Below are positions 16,382-25,613 of a DNA stretch of 64,000 nucleotides, piece after piece (within the stretch, counting starts at the first letter, position 1; every line of letters begins with the position of its first letter). A program made the position numbers and the translations under genes. The notes beneath the pieces were generated by a model, which saw nothing but the letters and a program-made list of their open reading frames with translations, did no database searches and was not told the origin of the DNA. The stretch is from Pectobacterium sp013449375 (GTDB taxonomy: Bacteria > Pseudomonadota > Gammaproteobacteria > Enterobacterales > Enterobacteriaceae), in NCBI RefSeq assembly GCF_048593165.1, contig NZ_CP184271.1. The stretch is one strand, 5' to 3'.

Positions 16382-16419
16382 GGCGTAGGTAGGGTAGCGA
16401 AAAGAAGAGGGCAAGAGAT

Positions 16420-16632
16420 ATGGTGTTACATGATTTACTGCCGCGGCGTGCAGTGGAAATGGCAGAAGACAAGCACCAGTATCAGCGCAATACGGATGAT
16501 GCATGGATTGACGTTTAGATTCAGGAAACGTTCTCTCGTTATGATGCGGGTGAAGGTGAGTTCGTCAGTAATGAGGACGCGAGCAAGAGAATGGATGCAT
16601 TGAAAGCGCAGATGATTCAGGATGTGCAGTGA
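16420..16632 (+). pseudogene. Antitoxin-like gene with in-frame stop
   Basis: ATG 16420 opens a frame interrupted by a single TAG at 16516-16518; the same frame continues without further stop to TGA at 16630-16632. Read through, it gives about 70 residues with DDAWIDV..IQETFSRYDAGEGEFVSNEDASKRMDALKAQ, the pattern of ParD/stability-determinant antitoxins (W....I...........F.S.E......). It sits about 40 bp after the nucleotidyltransferase gene. No toxin gene follows. A single nonsense mutation is the simplest explanation. Confidence 0.5.
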
Positions 16633-16660
16633 GGTGAGGGGGAAAGGCGAAAACATTCCC

Positions 16661-16990
16661 CCTTCATTGTTATCTACCCTGCCCCAAAAAATATGCTCAC
16701 GATGGTACGTCATCTGTGCCAGATCGGGTGGGTAGGCGTCTGGCAGATGGATTTGTTTGCCTTCATACTGGGCAAAGTTAACATCGCTGGTGGTGCTTTT
16801 CAGCTTTTTGATGCGTGGAGAAAGCAGCATTTCCAGCGAATCATTGAAGCTGATGAGTCCCCATATCAAAGGCTTTGCCATGCTGGTTGGGCAAGCAAAG
16901 ACCGTTGCTAGGGGGGAGGCGATGTTCTGCCTCTGTTTTCCACGGGCGAATGTGGCTGGCGGCCAGCAGCGCGTTTCACCTGCGCGAGGC
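16661..16990 (-). pseudogene. Unidentified gene remnant
   Basis: A minus-strand frame contains MAKPLIWGLISFNDSLEMLL, SPRIKKLKSTTSDVNFAQYEGKQIHLP and DAYPPDLAQMTYHREHIFW (about 16690-16881), which reads as genuine protein, but the flanking residues do not, and in the next frame upstream another stretch (SEIHGYHGGECLAQVKRAAG) also looks coding. This pattern suggests a frameshifted, decayed gene whose C-terminus is lost near 16670. I do not recognise the family. The 16633-17030 interval has no intact gene. Confidence 0.35.
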
Positions 16991-17030
16991 ATTCACCGCC
17001 GTGATAGCCATGAATTTCGCTCTCGTTGGC

Positions 17031-19004
17031 CTACTTTGATAACCGCGCTTGCGGTAAAGGTCGCTGTAACGTTTGTTGTAACGTCTGCTGTGGTGGGTTG
17101 TCATCAACCTTGAAACGGCTGACTAGCGATTCCATTTCAATCGCCTGCTCATCCAGCATTTGGCTTGCAACGGAGGCCTGAGAAACCAGTGTCGCATTCT
17201 GTTGCGTGACCATCTCCAGTTGGCTGAGTGCTTCGTTAATTTGCGCGATACCCAGTGACTGTTCATCGGCGGCGACCGCGATTTCATTCACCAGATCGCG
17301 AACTTTACGCGTGCCAGAGACGATATCGCTAATCCCACTGTTCGATTGGTTCACCAGCTTCGTGCCTTCGCTGACGCTGGCAATACTGTCGGCGATGAGC
17401 GCGCGGATTTTACCCGCTTCATCAGCACTACGTTGTGATAACTGACGAACTTCCGCCGCAACGACTGAGAACCCACGACCATGTTGGCCCGCGCGCGCGG
17501 CTTCAACCGCTGCGTTCAGCGCCAGCAGGTTGGTCTGAAAAGCAATGGCATCAATAGCTGTCACCACCGCGTTTACGCGCTGGCTGGCGTCCTGAATTTT
17601 TTCCATCGCGCTGCTGGCAGATTCGGTAATAGCGCCGACGCGTTGCGCCTGATCGTCCACTTCTGTCGTCAACTGACGCGCCTGTCCGGCAAAGTCAGCG
17701 GTTTGTTTTACCGTGACGGTAATCTCTTCCATGCTGCTGGCGGTTTGCACCAGCGAAGCGGACTGTTCTTCGGTACGCTGCGCCAGATCCTGATTGCCGT
17801 TAGCGATCTCGCTACTGGCACGTCCGATAGTCTGAGAGCTGTGTTTAATACTCACTACCATATCAGCGATATTTTCCAACGAGGCGTTATATGCCTGATT
17901 CAGTTGTGAAAGTTCGTCGGTGCCCAGTACGTGCAGGCGGCGTGTAAGATCTCCGCCCATTTCGCGAATGGTAGTCAGGGTTTGCTGCAGTTGTTCGTTG
18001 ATGCTGCGCATAACCATGGAAGCAAGACCGAGCGCCATGAGCAGAGAAATGAGTGCGCCAGCCAGATAGCTAATCCAGGACTGACGGGCCTCGGCGGCTA
18101 AGGTATTCACCTGTGTTGCCAGATCGTTGGCGACGAGCTGTTCAACTTTTTTCAACTCATCGATTTTCGCCGTTTGCTGGTTAAACCACTGGCTGGCATC
18201 AATGCCAAAGTTACCGCTAGGAGAAGCGATGGCCTTATTGCGCATCTGAAGCGCGTTTTGTGCGGATGGATTGCTGAGTGCTTGCTCAAAAGCCCTACGT
18301 AGGTCGGCATTCGCGAACATGTAGTAGGCCGTGGTATAGGCATCTCCTCGGCCGACCATCTGGTTCAGCCGCTCGAGCATACCGGCGGCAAAGTTGTTAG
18401 CGGAAAAGGTGTTAGAAAGCACGGCGCGTTCGAGCCCCGCCTGCTCTTTAACATTCAGCAGGTTGTAATAGGCTGCCAGTCGCTGAACAATGCCGCCGTC
18501 GCTGACTAGATGGGTCATATCACCGACAATGTTTAGCAAATAGCCGATGGATTCGGAATAGTAGCCGAGCGCTTGAGTGACAGAGATCGACATGCTGTCG
18601 ATATTGCGACGAAACTCGCCAAGCTGCTGCACTTTTTGCGCAATTTTACCAACTTCTCCACTTACATCGTTACCGAGTTCGCTATTGCTGAGATTCGTGG
18701 CCGTTTGTTGAAATTGCTGTTGTGCCCGATCGGTGTCCTGACGTTGTGTGGTGAGCTCTGAACCAAATTTTTTCCCTTGACTACCAAAATAGCCTGCACT
18801 CAAACCTCGTTCACGCTGTAATTGGTGGACAAATTCCCCCGCATCGCGCGCCAGCGTAATCAGTTTTGCCATCCTGACCATTTCATTTTCCGCATCGCGG
18901 CGTTCCATCACGCCAGAAAAACTGAACCACAGTAGAGCCAAGATGGTTGGAATAAGGGCAAGAATGAATTTACTACGGATCGAGATGTGATGAAGGAATT
19001 TCAT
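17031..19004 (-). CDS. Methyl-accepting chemotaxis protein with NIT sensor domain
   Basis: 657 residues from the ATG at 19004, which has GGAG eight bases upstream; 57 additional in-frame residues upstream are not signal-like. The architecture is an N-terminal membrane segment (about 12-30), a long helical periplasmic region with MAKLITLARDAGEFVHQLQRERGLSAGYFGSQG, characteristic of NIT (nitrate/nitrite-sensing) domains, a second membrane segment (about 320-345: YLAGALISLLMALGLASMVM), a HAMP domain and a signalling hairpin with the conserved IAFQTNLLALNAAVEAARAGQHGRGF..VAAEVR tip. It has no C-terminal NWETF-like CheR-binding pentapeptide. It is one of two MCPs in this region. Confidence 0.93.
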   Translation of the reverse strand: MKFLHHISIRSKFILALIPTILALLWFSFSGVMERRDAENEMVRMAKLITLARDAGEFVHQLQRERGLSAGYFGSQGKKFGSELTTQRQDTDRAQQQFQQTATNLSNSELGNDVSGEVGKIAQKVQQLGEFRRNIDSMSISVTQALGYYSESIGYLLNIVGDMTHLVSDGGIVQRLAAYYNLLNVKEQAGLERAVLSNTFSANNFAAGMLERLNQMVGRGDAYTTAYYMFANADLRRAFEQALSNPSAQNALQMRNKAIASPSGNFGIDASQWFNQQTAKIDELKKVEQLVANDLATQVNTLAAEARQSWISYLAGALISLLMALGLASMVMRSINEQLQQTLTTIREMGGDLTRRLHVLGTDELSQLNQAYNASLENIADMVVSIKHSSQTIGRASSEIANGNQDLAQRTEEQSASLVQTASSMEEITVTVKQTADFAGQARQLTTEVDDQAQRVGAITESASSAMEKIQDASQRVNAVVTAIDAIAFQTNLLALNAAVEAARAGQHGRGFSVVAAEVRQLSQRSADEAGKIRALIADSIASVSEGTKLVNQSNSGISDIVSGTRKVRDLVNEIAVAADEQSLGIAQINEALSQLEMVTQQNATLVSQASVASQMLDEQAIEMESLVSRFKVDDNPPQQTLQQTLQRPLPQARLSK

Positions 19005-19320
19005 AGGTGTGCTCCATAACCAGCAAGTCGTCCTTTCCTGACATGCGCAGTTTGCAAAAGTTAACAGGGTTAATTTAGTTTCGGCGATATGAAGCAATGA
19101 TTTAGCCTTTATAAGATATAGCCTATAAAAAGCGATATCTGCACTGATTGCGCTTATTTCATAAGACGATTTCACTGTCAGGTCCTAAATTATCTTTTGA
19201 TTTCACTTTTTAATAACCAAATGTAGGCATTTGCGTTACAGGTGCGGTGCGTGGTGATGGAAAGGTGTTGTTGAAGTTTGAATACGAGTGGGGTAACGGA
19301 TAAACGAAAGGCTCATGTGG

Positions 19321-19346
19321 CGTAGCCCCAATGGATTAGGGCTACG
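19321..19346 (-). terminator. Hairpin after the secreted-protein gene
   Basis: CGTAGCCC (19321-19328) pairs with GGGCTACG (19339-19346), 22 bp after the stop of the 885-residue gene on the minus strand. A T tract is not evident, so its role as terminator is moderate. Confidence 0.5.
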
Positions 19347-19367
19347 TGCAGGTGGATAGCGGTGTTA

Positions 19368-22025
19368 TCAGGGGTGGGTAACCATTGAAGGGATACTTTC
19401 CCCATTGCTGTTGGTGGCTACGATCCGGTAATGGTAACGACCAGTTGCTCCGCCAGAGCGGTCGCTATAGCTGTTGTCCGTGACAGTGGCGATGGCTTGG
19501 TACGTCCCGTTTTCGCTGGTGGATCGCATCACTTTATAGTTCTGGCTGCCTGATGATGGTGTCCAAAATAATGCATTTACACCGTTGGTATTCTGTGACC
19601 CCAGATGCAGTGGCGTGCTGGGTACGGCCTTGGCATCACGGGTATCATTCAAGTAGAGCACAACGGTAGAGCGTGGATCGACGGTCACGTTACCGGACAG
19701 CGTTCGCTGTGATACCAGATCTTCCGCACCCTTAAAGCCGACTGGTGTTTTCAGGGCGTAGCGGTTGTCGGCGCTGGCATTAATACCAATGAGATAGTGG
19801 CCGAAACGTGCGGCATAGAAATCGGCCTTGCCTCGGAAAGGTTCATCATTAGATGCCTCTTCAGGTTTCATGCCAAGTGGCAGGATTTCCCCAGCATAGG
19901 CGTTAGTCGGCGGATTGGGGGGCGTATAGGGTGTTTTCTCCGGCATATCGATGCGGTTAGGACGCGTATAGCTTATCGCTGAACGAAAAATAGGGGTGGT
20001 TTCCAGTACACCATATTGATCATAACCCGATGTACTGAAGTGGAAACGCGCCAATCCATTGATGCCGGTTCCTGCTTTGGCTTGCCAATATGTCGTCAGC
20101 CACAGTCGCTCATTACCTTTTTTGACGGCTACGATGGCGTTCTCTTCGTCCGCCCAGGCGAAATCCGGCTGTCCTTCGCTCATTGGCAGACGTGTACCGC
20201 TGTCGCTTGCGGTTTTGATCGTCTGATAATCGGCAAAAACATCCAGCGCTTCAAAGGCAGAATCTGCACCGTTCAGATTGGTAAAGAATTGATTGTCTTC
20301 CAGCATCTGTTTAGCATAACCAATCAGAGTTGCATCTTTGCTGGCGGCAGCGACGCGCAACGCTTTAGCGCGTTCATTGGTGTTGAGTGTATCAACGTAA
20401 GCGAGATAGCCCGCGAAATTACCGTCACTCTCGTGTGCGCCACGCCAAGCTAGCAGGCCGATGGCTTCCATCGCACGGTAATTGGCACCGTTACTCATTT
20501 CAATCGCTGGGCGACGGAAAGGCGCACGAGCATTGGCCATTTTGATCATCTGCTTGCGAAAATCTTCGTTACCTGTCACTCGATAATACTCTGCAAGGTA
20601 CGATTGAACTTCACCATAGCCCGCTCCGAGATAGCCCCATTCGCGTGTCTGGCCTTTGTTGGTTACCTGATAATAATGACTGCCATACGGTTTTTGTCCG
20701 CCTTCTTCCGGTCCGTTAAGATCATTCCCCATCCAAGGCAACATGCCTGCGGCTTCTTTGATATAACGCTGTGCAATGTTCTCTGTAAAGGCACGTGAAT
20801 CGCCTAATGTCAGCATCCCTTTATTCGCGAAATAAATATTGGTGCTAGCGATCAGTGATTGGTTCGTCAAGGTTCTGCGGTCTTTTTGGCGACCAAACTC
20901 ACGGCTGGCGAACAGCATGTCAGCCCAGGCGAGACGGCGCGATTTATTACCCACGCTGCCGTAGTTGACGGAGGCATTAAGCTGCGCAGATGTGAAGGCA
21001 TCTTTAAGGTAATAGATCGCCTGCCCTACATCGCCGTAATGGCCGCCCCAGCTTTTTGTCGCCAGACTGGGATCGGCATAATACGCCGTAGCGTAGGCAT
21101 CGAGTGTTGCAGTAACTTTGTCTACGATAGCCACATCCTTGTAGCCAGACAACTCGGGAACGGACCAGGCGCGCGCCAGATAGCGTAAATCTCCCCCAGA
21201 TAGTGCATCGGTAGTGGCTGATTTATTGAGAAGCGCCTTAATCCGGTTATTCACCGCAGTACGAAACTGACCGTTTGTGCCGAGAATGTCATCGCTTGGT
21301 GAAGGGCGTGTCGTTACGGTTGGCTCACTGCCCTGTTTTTCTCCCGCGACGTTAAGAAAGGGGTCGACATGCGTGTAGGCGCGATAAATACCTCGGCTTG
21401 GCTGGTTCATCGCATACTGATAAGGGCTGGTAGATTCAGGCCCGCCGGAACCGAAGGGATAAAGCCGTCCAGTGGAGACGATTTTCAGCGTGACGGACGT
21501 GCTGCCTCTGGTCATAGCATAAGGCAGTAGCGTCGTAGAGTAGAAAAAACGCCCCGGTAGCGGCTTATGCCAGTGAGCGACGCTGAGCGGGGCATAGTCG
21601 CCTTCATGGCGATAGCCTATTTGATATTCGACACCGTCTTTGATCATATAAAGGTAGAGACGGCCCGTGTTTATATTGCCGTCGTCTTCCCCCCACAGTT
21701 TGACAGAAACATAATTGCGACGCAGTGGATCGACCTGCATGGTAAATGTCAGACTGCCGCCATAAATACTCGTTTGCTGAAAAGGGAGTAATTTACGGGC
21801 TGATTCGCCCAATGCACCTGAGAAGGTTTGGCTGTTTTCTCCATTGAGGCCGTGACCGCTTTCCGACGCCGTATCACCAAAGGTAATGCTATCAACGAGG
21901 CCTGTCGCCTCTACACTCGCTGCTGAAGCTGAGCTTGCTATGGCGCTCATTACGTTGAAAGTGGCCGCGGAGGCCAAAGCCAGAGTGAGTAATAAGGCTT
22001 TCCTTAGTCGTGCAGGTATCATCAT
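19368..22025 (-). CDS. Large exported protein with C-terminal FnIII domain
   Basis: 885 residues with an N-terminal signal peptide (RLRKALLLTLALASAATF..., likely cleaved near residue 35). A beta-rich N-terminal part (about 40-220: SVTLKIVSTGRLYPFG, GRLYLYMIKDGVEYQIGYRH) is followed by a helix-rich middle (about 250-600; ARAWSVPELSGYKDV, WGYLGAGYGEVQSYLAEYYRVTGNEDF, resembling an alpha/alpha toroid), a second beta-rich part and a fibronectin type III domain (about 800-885: LFWTPSSGSQNYKVMRS). The layout is like secreted polysaccharide lyases or glycan-binding enzymes. I cannot name a family or substrate. ATG at 22025 follows AGGAGT. It lies between two MCP genes on the same strand. Confidence 0.7.
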   Translation of the reverse strand: MMIPARLRKALLLTLALASAATFNVMSAIASSASAASVEATGLVDSITFGDTASESGHGLNGENSQTFSGALGESARKLLPFQQTSIYGGSLTFTMQVDPLRRNYVSVKLWGEDDGNINTGRLYLYMIKDGVEYQIGYRHEGDYAPLSVAHWHKPLPGRFFYSTTLLPYAMTRGSTSVTLKIVSTGRLYPFGSGGPESTSPYQYAMNQPSRGIYRAYTHVDPFLNVAGEKQGSEPTVTTRPSPSDDILGTNGQFRTAVNNRIKALLNKSATTDALSGGDLRYLARAWSVPELSGYKDVAIVDKVTATLDAYATAYYADPSLATKSWGGHYGDVGQAIYYLKDAFTSAQLNASVNYGSVGNKSRRLAWADMLFASREFGRQKDRRTLTNQSLIASTNIYFANKGMLTLGDSRAFTENIAQRYIKEAAGMLPWMGNDLNGPEEGGQKPYGSHYYQVTNKGQTREWGYLGAGYGEVQSYLAEYYRVTGNEDFRKQMIKMANARAPFRRPAIEMSNGANYRAMEAIGLLAWRGAHESDGNFAGYLAYVDTLNTNERAKALRVAAASKDATLIGYAKQMLEDNQFFTNLNGADSAFEALDVFADYQTIKTASDSGTRLPMSEGQPDFAWADEENAIVAVKKGNERLWLTTYWQAKAGTGINGLARFHFSTSGYDQYGVLETTPIFRSAISYTRPNRIDMPEKTPYTPPNPPTNAYAGEILPLGMKPEEASNDEPFRGKADFYAARFGHYLIGINASADNRYALKTPVGFKGAEDLVSQRTLSGNVTVDPRSTVVLYLNDTRDAKAVPSTPLHLGSQNTNGVNALFWTPSSGSQNYKVMRSTSENGTYQAIATVTDNSYSDRSGGATGRYHYRIVATNSNGESIPSMVTHP

Positions 22026-22314
22026 TTAACTCCTTTTACCGATTTTCTATTGTCCGTAGTGTGAAATATCAAATGATCGTGGCAAATGTGATGCCTCTCT
22101 ATCCTGCCTGATTGTGTGCGGAATCAAACGATGGTTTTGGTATGTAATATGCCTTTATTATCCGATTTTTTGGGCACACACGGCGGGTGACAGTTCTGGT
22201 TGCCTCAATCAAACGTCAACGTTGGTTCATGAGACCGACTAAGGGACGACGAATAATGATATTGCGTTGTGCTTCGGTGCGACGTGTGAAAAGGCAGGCG
22301 CTGAAAGCCTATGT

Positions 22315-22338
22315 GCCCCGCCGGGTAGCCAGCGGGGC
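22315..22338. terminator. Bidirectional-type hairpin beyond the second MCP gene
   Basis: GCCCCGC and GCGGGGC form a stem around a CGGGTAGCCA loop, about 10 bp after the stop of the MCP gene read on the minus strand. No long T tract is present. Confidence 0.6.
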
Positions 22339-22347
22339 AGAGGGGAA

Positions 22348-23925
22348 TTAATGAATTCTCAGCATGTGGTCCTGATTGACTTTGAAGAAACGAACCGCAT
22401 CGCGCAGTTGCTCCCCCTGTTCCGTCATCGCATGGGCTGCCGTGGCGGATTCTTCAACCAGCGCCGCGTTCTGCTGGGTAACCCGATCCATTTGTTCTAC
22501 TGCCACGCTAATCTCTTTGATGCCGATGTGCTGCTCGTTAGAAGCTTGAGAAATTTCCGCCACGATATCGGTGACCTTTTTCACCGACTGCACAATCTCC
22601 GACATCGCCTGGCTGGCTTTGTCTGCTCGCGCAGAGCCATCGGTAATTTTCTCGACGGTGCCTTCGATCAGCGTTTTGATCTCTTTGGCGGCGTTGGCGC
22701 TCTTCTGTGCCAGTGTCCGAACTTCTCCTGCAACGACGGCAAAACCTTTTCCTTCGCTACCCGCTCTGGCGGCTTCTACTGCGGCGTTCAGTGCAAGGAT
22801 GTTGGTCTGGAAAGCGATCCCTTCGATCACGGCGATAATATCGACGATCTTCTGTGAACTGTCGGAGATCTCATGCATGCGCTTGAGCATATCGTCCACG
22901 ATAAGCCCGCCCTGAGAAGCCGTTTCCGAGGTTTGCTGTGCCAGTTGGCTAGCTTCCTTGGCGTTATCCGCATTCTGGCGCACGGTGTGTGTCAACTGCT
23001 GCATATTGGCCGATGCCTGAATCAGCGAGGCTGCCTGCTCTTCGGTACGCTGCGACAGGTCGCTGTTGCCCTGAGCAATCTCGCTGGATGCCAGCGAGAT
23101 GGATTCACTACCGTTCATGATGGTATGTACGATGTTCATCAACTGCTGGTTCATGTAGTTGATGGAAGCCAGTAGGCTGCTGTTGTCCCCTTGGCGCAGT
23201 TTGATTTCCGTTGCGAGATTACCGGAGGCAATCTCGGTCATGATTTCCTGTGCGTAATGCGGGTCGCCGCCGAGCTGGCGTGAAATATTGCGTGAGATAA
23301 GGGTGGCGATAACGGTGGTCGTCAGCAGAGCGAGCAGTAGCAATCCCCAAACATAGAACTGCGATGTCCGATAAGTCGAATCGGCGCTGGCGACGATACC
23401 TTTTGCCGTCGCCACTTCCATATCCACCAGCTTGGCCAGATCTTTCATTAACTGGCTACGATACTTAGCGGAGCTTGCGCCGCTGATTTTGCTCGCTTCA
23501 GCCAGATCGCCCCGGTTCACGGTATCAATCAGCGTGGCGTTGACCGAGTTAAAGCCGGAGAAATTATCGCCGATGATTTTAATCAGCGCTTTTTTATCCT
23601 CGCTATTGGCAACGCTTTGGTAATTTTTAAACGCAGCAAGGAAAGTATCGGCGTTTTGCAGTAATTCTTTGCGGTGGCCTTCACGCTCTTCGGGCGTTTT
23701 GGAGTCGATATACTGTATTTGCTGTAATCGCGTTTCAGACAACGCGCCACGCATTTCCAGACTATATCGCACACCGGGTAGGCTGCTGCTGCTTAATTCA
23801 TCAATACGGCTATTATTAACGCTAAGCTGGAGTAGTGAAACCACCCCTAATAGCAACATCATGGCGATCAGGACGGAAAATCCGAGTAATAGTTTGGAAA
23901 ATACTGTGAGTTGAGAAAATTTCAT
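22348..23925 (-). CDS. Methyl-accepting chemotaxis protein, 4HB ligand domain
   Basis: 525 residues in the classical Tar/Tsr layout: first membrane segment (about 10-32), periplasmic four-helix bundle (about 33-190, 4HB_MCP type: LPGVRYSLEMRGALSETRLQQIQYID), second membrane segment (about 191-212), HAMP, and the signalling domain with IAFQTNILALNAAVEAARAGSEGKGFAVVAGEVRTLAQ. The C-terminus ends FKVNQDHMLRIH and lacks the NWETF pentapeptide, so methylation likely depends on another receptor's tether. Ligand unknown. Upstream (23926-24366) is AT-rich with no other gene. Confidence 0.94.
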   Translation of the reverse strand: MKFSQLTVFSKLLLGFSVLIAMMLLLGVVSLLQLSVNNSRIDELSSSSLPGVRYSLEMRGALSETRLQQIQYIDSKTPEEREGHRKELLQNADTFLAAFKNYQSVANSEDKKALIKIIGDNFSGFNSVNATLIDTVNRGDLAEASKISGASSAKYRSQLMKDLAKLVDMEVATAKGIVASADSTYRTSQFYVWGLLLLALLTTTVIATLISRNISRQLGGDPHYAQEIMTEIASGNLATEIKLRQGDNSSLLASINYMNQQLMNIVHTIMNGSESISLASSEIAQGNSDLSQRTEEQAASLIQASANMQQLTHTVRQNADNAKEASQLAQQTSETASQGGLIVDDMLKRMHEISDSSQKIVDIIAVIEGIAFQTNILALNAAVEAARAGSEGKGFAVVAGEVRTLAQKSANAAKEIKTLIEGTVEKITDGSARADKASQAMSEIVQSVKKVTDIVAEISQASNEQHIGIKEISVAVEQMDRVTQQNAALVEESATAAHAMTEQGEQLRDAVRFFKVNQDHMLRIH

Positions 23926-24366
23926 CGCTATTCTTATTGATTATTAGAGAGAAGGTAACAGTGATAACGGCAAATAAAATAAGATCTTTATAATGCGTAA
24001 TTAGATAAAGAGAGTGCAGGATGTAAACGGTATTTAATAATAACAAACTTGATTTTTTCGACACTAAATTTCGTTTATTTTTGTTTTTCATTCATTTATT
24101 TTTTATGTGAAGGGTGCTTGTTAAACATTGTTTTAATAAATGTTTTTATTGCTAATGTGAGAGTTGGACTATTCACAAATAGGGGAAATAAAATGTGATA
24201 GCCATCAATAATCAATAAATATTTATGTATTTACTAAAAATAATAACTATATGTAACGAAAGTCATTAATTAAATGACAAATTATTTCTTTTTTATCTCT
24301 TCAACAATAATGACACAGCGGTAATGTCATTACCGCTGCACGATGAGGATTTGCGCCAAGCACGCC
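23926..24366. other. AT-rich intergenic region
   Basis: 440 bp of low-GC sequence between the MCP gene and rhaM. It probably contains the MCP promoter. I see no ORF with a ribosome-binding site, no RNA gene and no repeat. Confidence 0.45.
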
Positions 24367-24681
24367 TTAGTCCAAATAAAACACGGGTTGCAGCGCATCG
24401 CTAACTGGGCTGTTATCGGGATTGGATGGCATGATGTCGCTCATGTGTTTCCACCAGCGCTGGCAGACATCCGTTTGTGCAATCGCTTCCCAGCGTGCTT
24501 CGGACTCGACCTCGACATAGCCAAACAGCAGATTACGCTGTTTATCCAGAAAAATGCTGTAGTGGTGCGCACCGTGGTTTTTCAGCACCTCGGCCAGTTC
24601 AGGCCAGATAGGATTGTGACGACGTTGATAGTCGTCGTGGCAGTCAGGAAAAACCGACATCACAAAAGCCTTACGCAACAT
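24367..24681 (-). CDS. rhaM: L-rhamnose mutarotase RhaM
   Basis: 104 residues, the exact E. coli YiiL/RhaM size. It interconverts alpha and beta anomers of L-rhamnose. Recognisable segments are FPDCHDDYQRRHNPIWPELAEVLKNHGAHHYSIFLD, with the active-site histidine region, and VCQRWWKHMSDIMPSNPDNSPV near the C-terminus. Last gene of the rhaBADM block, about 100 bp after rhaD; a hairpin in the gap (24711-24733) suggests partial termination between them. Confidence 0.96.
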   Translation of the reverse strand: MLRKAFVMSVFPDCHDDYQRRHNPIWPELAEVLKNHGAHHYSIFLDKQRNLLFGYVEVESEARWEAIAQTDVCQRWWKHMSDIMPSNPDNSPVSDALQPVFYLD

Positions 24682-24710
24682 GGATGAGTCCTCTGTAATC
24701 GTTAGCAGAA

Positions 24711-24733
24711 CGCCACGGTGCGAGACCGTGGCG
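24711..24733 (-). terminator. Hairpin between rhaD and rhaM
   Basis: CGCCACGG (24711-24718) and CCGTGGCG (24726-24733) form a perfect 8-bp stem with a 7-base loop, in the rhaD-rhaM gap. Without a T run it may attenuate rather than end transcription. Confidence 0.5.
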
Positions 24734-24784
24734 GTTTGAGGCTGAAAGTCACTTTGCGGAGAATAATAGTATGCCGAAAACCTG

Positions 24785-25609
24785 CTACACGCGCAGCGCG
24801 GCTTCCATGGGGGTGACGCCGAAACGTTTACCCAGTGCGATCAGCTCTTCGGTCGAAATCGTCTGCTTCTTACCGCCCATCGATCTGACTTTCACCATGA
24901 CTTCGGCAGATTTTTCTGCGGTATCGATCAGGCCGAAGGCGTCGTCCAGCGTCGGGCCGGTGCCGAAAATGCCGTGGAAGGGCCACAGCACCAGCGAATG
25001 ACGCTTCATTTGCTCAGAGGTAGCATCGCCAATGGCGTCGGTGCCCGGCACCATCCACGGCACAATGCCTACGCCGTCTGGGAAGACGACCAGACACTCC
25101 GTGCTGCCCTCCCACAACTCACGGGTGAATGTCGCGGTATCCAGTTTCAGCACATAGCTCAAGGCGATCAGATTAGTGGCGTGGCAGTGCATGATGACGC
25201 GGTCGTGCCCGTGGGTCACTCCCATACGCACAATGTGCGACTGGAAATGCGAGGCGAGTTCAGACGTTGGCAGGCCGCCGTTGGTGAGCCCCCAGAAAAT
25301 ACGATAGCCTTTGCCGTCGCTATCGACCTGCAACACGACCAATGAATCGGCCGGATCTAACTGAACGTTGCGGAAAAATTTGCCGGAACCCGTGACGATA
25401 AACCAGCAGTCAGCCAGTTCGGGCATCGGTTGCGATAACGCCTCATGGCGCGGTTGCGGATAGAAATCGCTTTCATAAGGTGTCACATCCTCAGCCGTCA
25501 GGCGCAGGCTGACGTTACCGCCGTTACGCTCGTCCCAGCCTTTGAGCCACATGTCGCTGGTGGCTTTAATCATTCCCTGTACAAACCAGGAAGAGAGAAT
25601 TGCTTGCAT
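24785..25609 (-). CDS. rhaD: Rhamnulose-1-phosphate aldolase RhaD
   Basis: 274 residues from MQAILSSWFVQGMIKATSDM, matching the E. coli length; the 28 upstream in-frame residues overlap rhaA. It splits L-rhamnulose-1-phosphate into dihydroxyacetone phosphate and L-lactaldehyde. The class II zinc site is visible in MHCHATNL (two His) and WPFHGIFG (third His), with the catalytic Glu in the NGGLPTSELASHF region. It starts 4 bp after the rhaA stop, so both are translated from one mRNA. Confidence 0.97.
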   Translation of the reverse strand: MQAILSSWFVQGMIKATSDMWLKGWDERNGGNVSLRLTAEDVTPYESDFYPQPRHEALSQPMPELADCWFIVTGSGKFFRNVQLDPADSLVVLQVDSDGKGYRIFWGLTNGGLPTSELASHFQSHIVRMGVTHGHDRVIMHCHATNLIALSYVLKLDTATFTRELWEGSTECLVVFPDGVGIVPWMVPGTDAIGDATSEQMKRHSLVLWPFHGIFGTGPTLDDAFGLIDTAEKSAEVMVKVRSMGGKKQTISTEELIALGKRFGVTPMEAALRV

Positions 25610-25613
25610 AGTC

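Noticed and set aside
16435..16992. A single 185-residue minus-strand gene
   Set aside because: Only the middle reads like protein; both ends look non-coding and another frame carries coding-like sequence, so it is treated as a decayed remnant.
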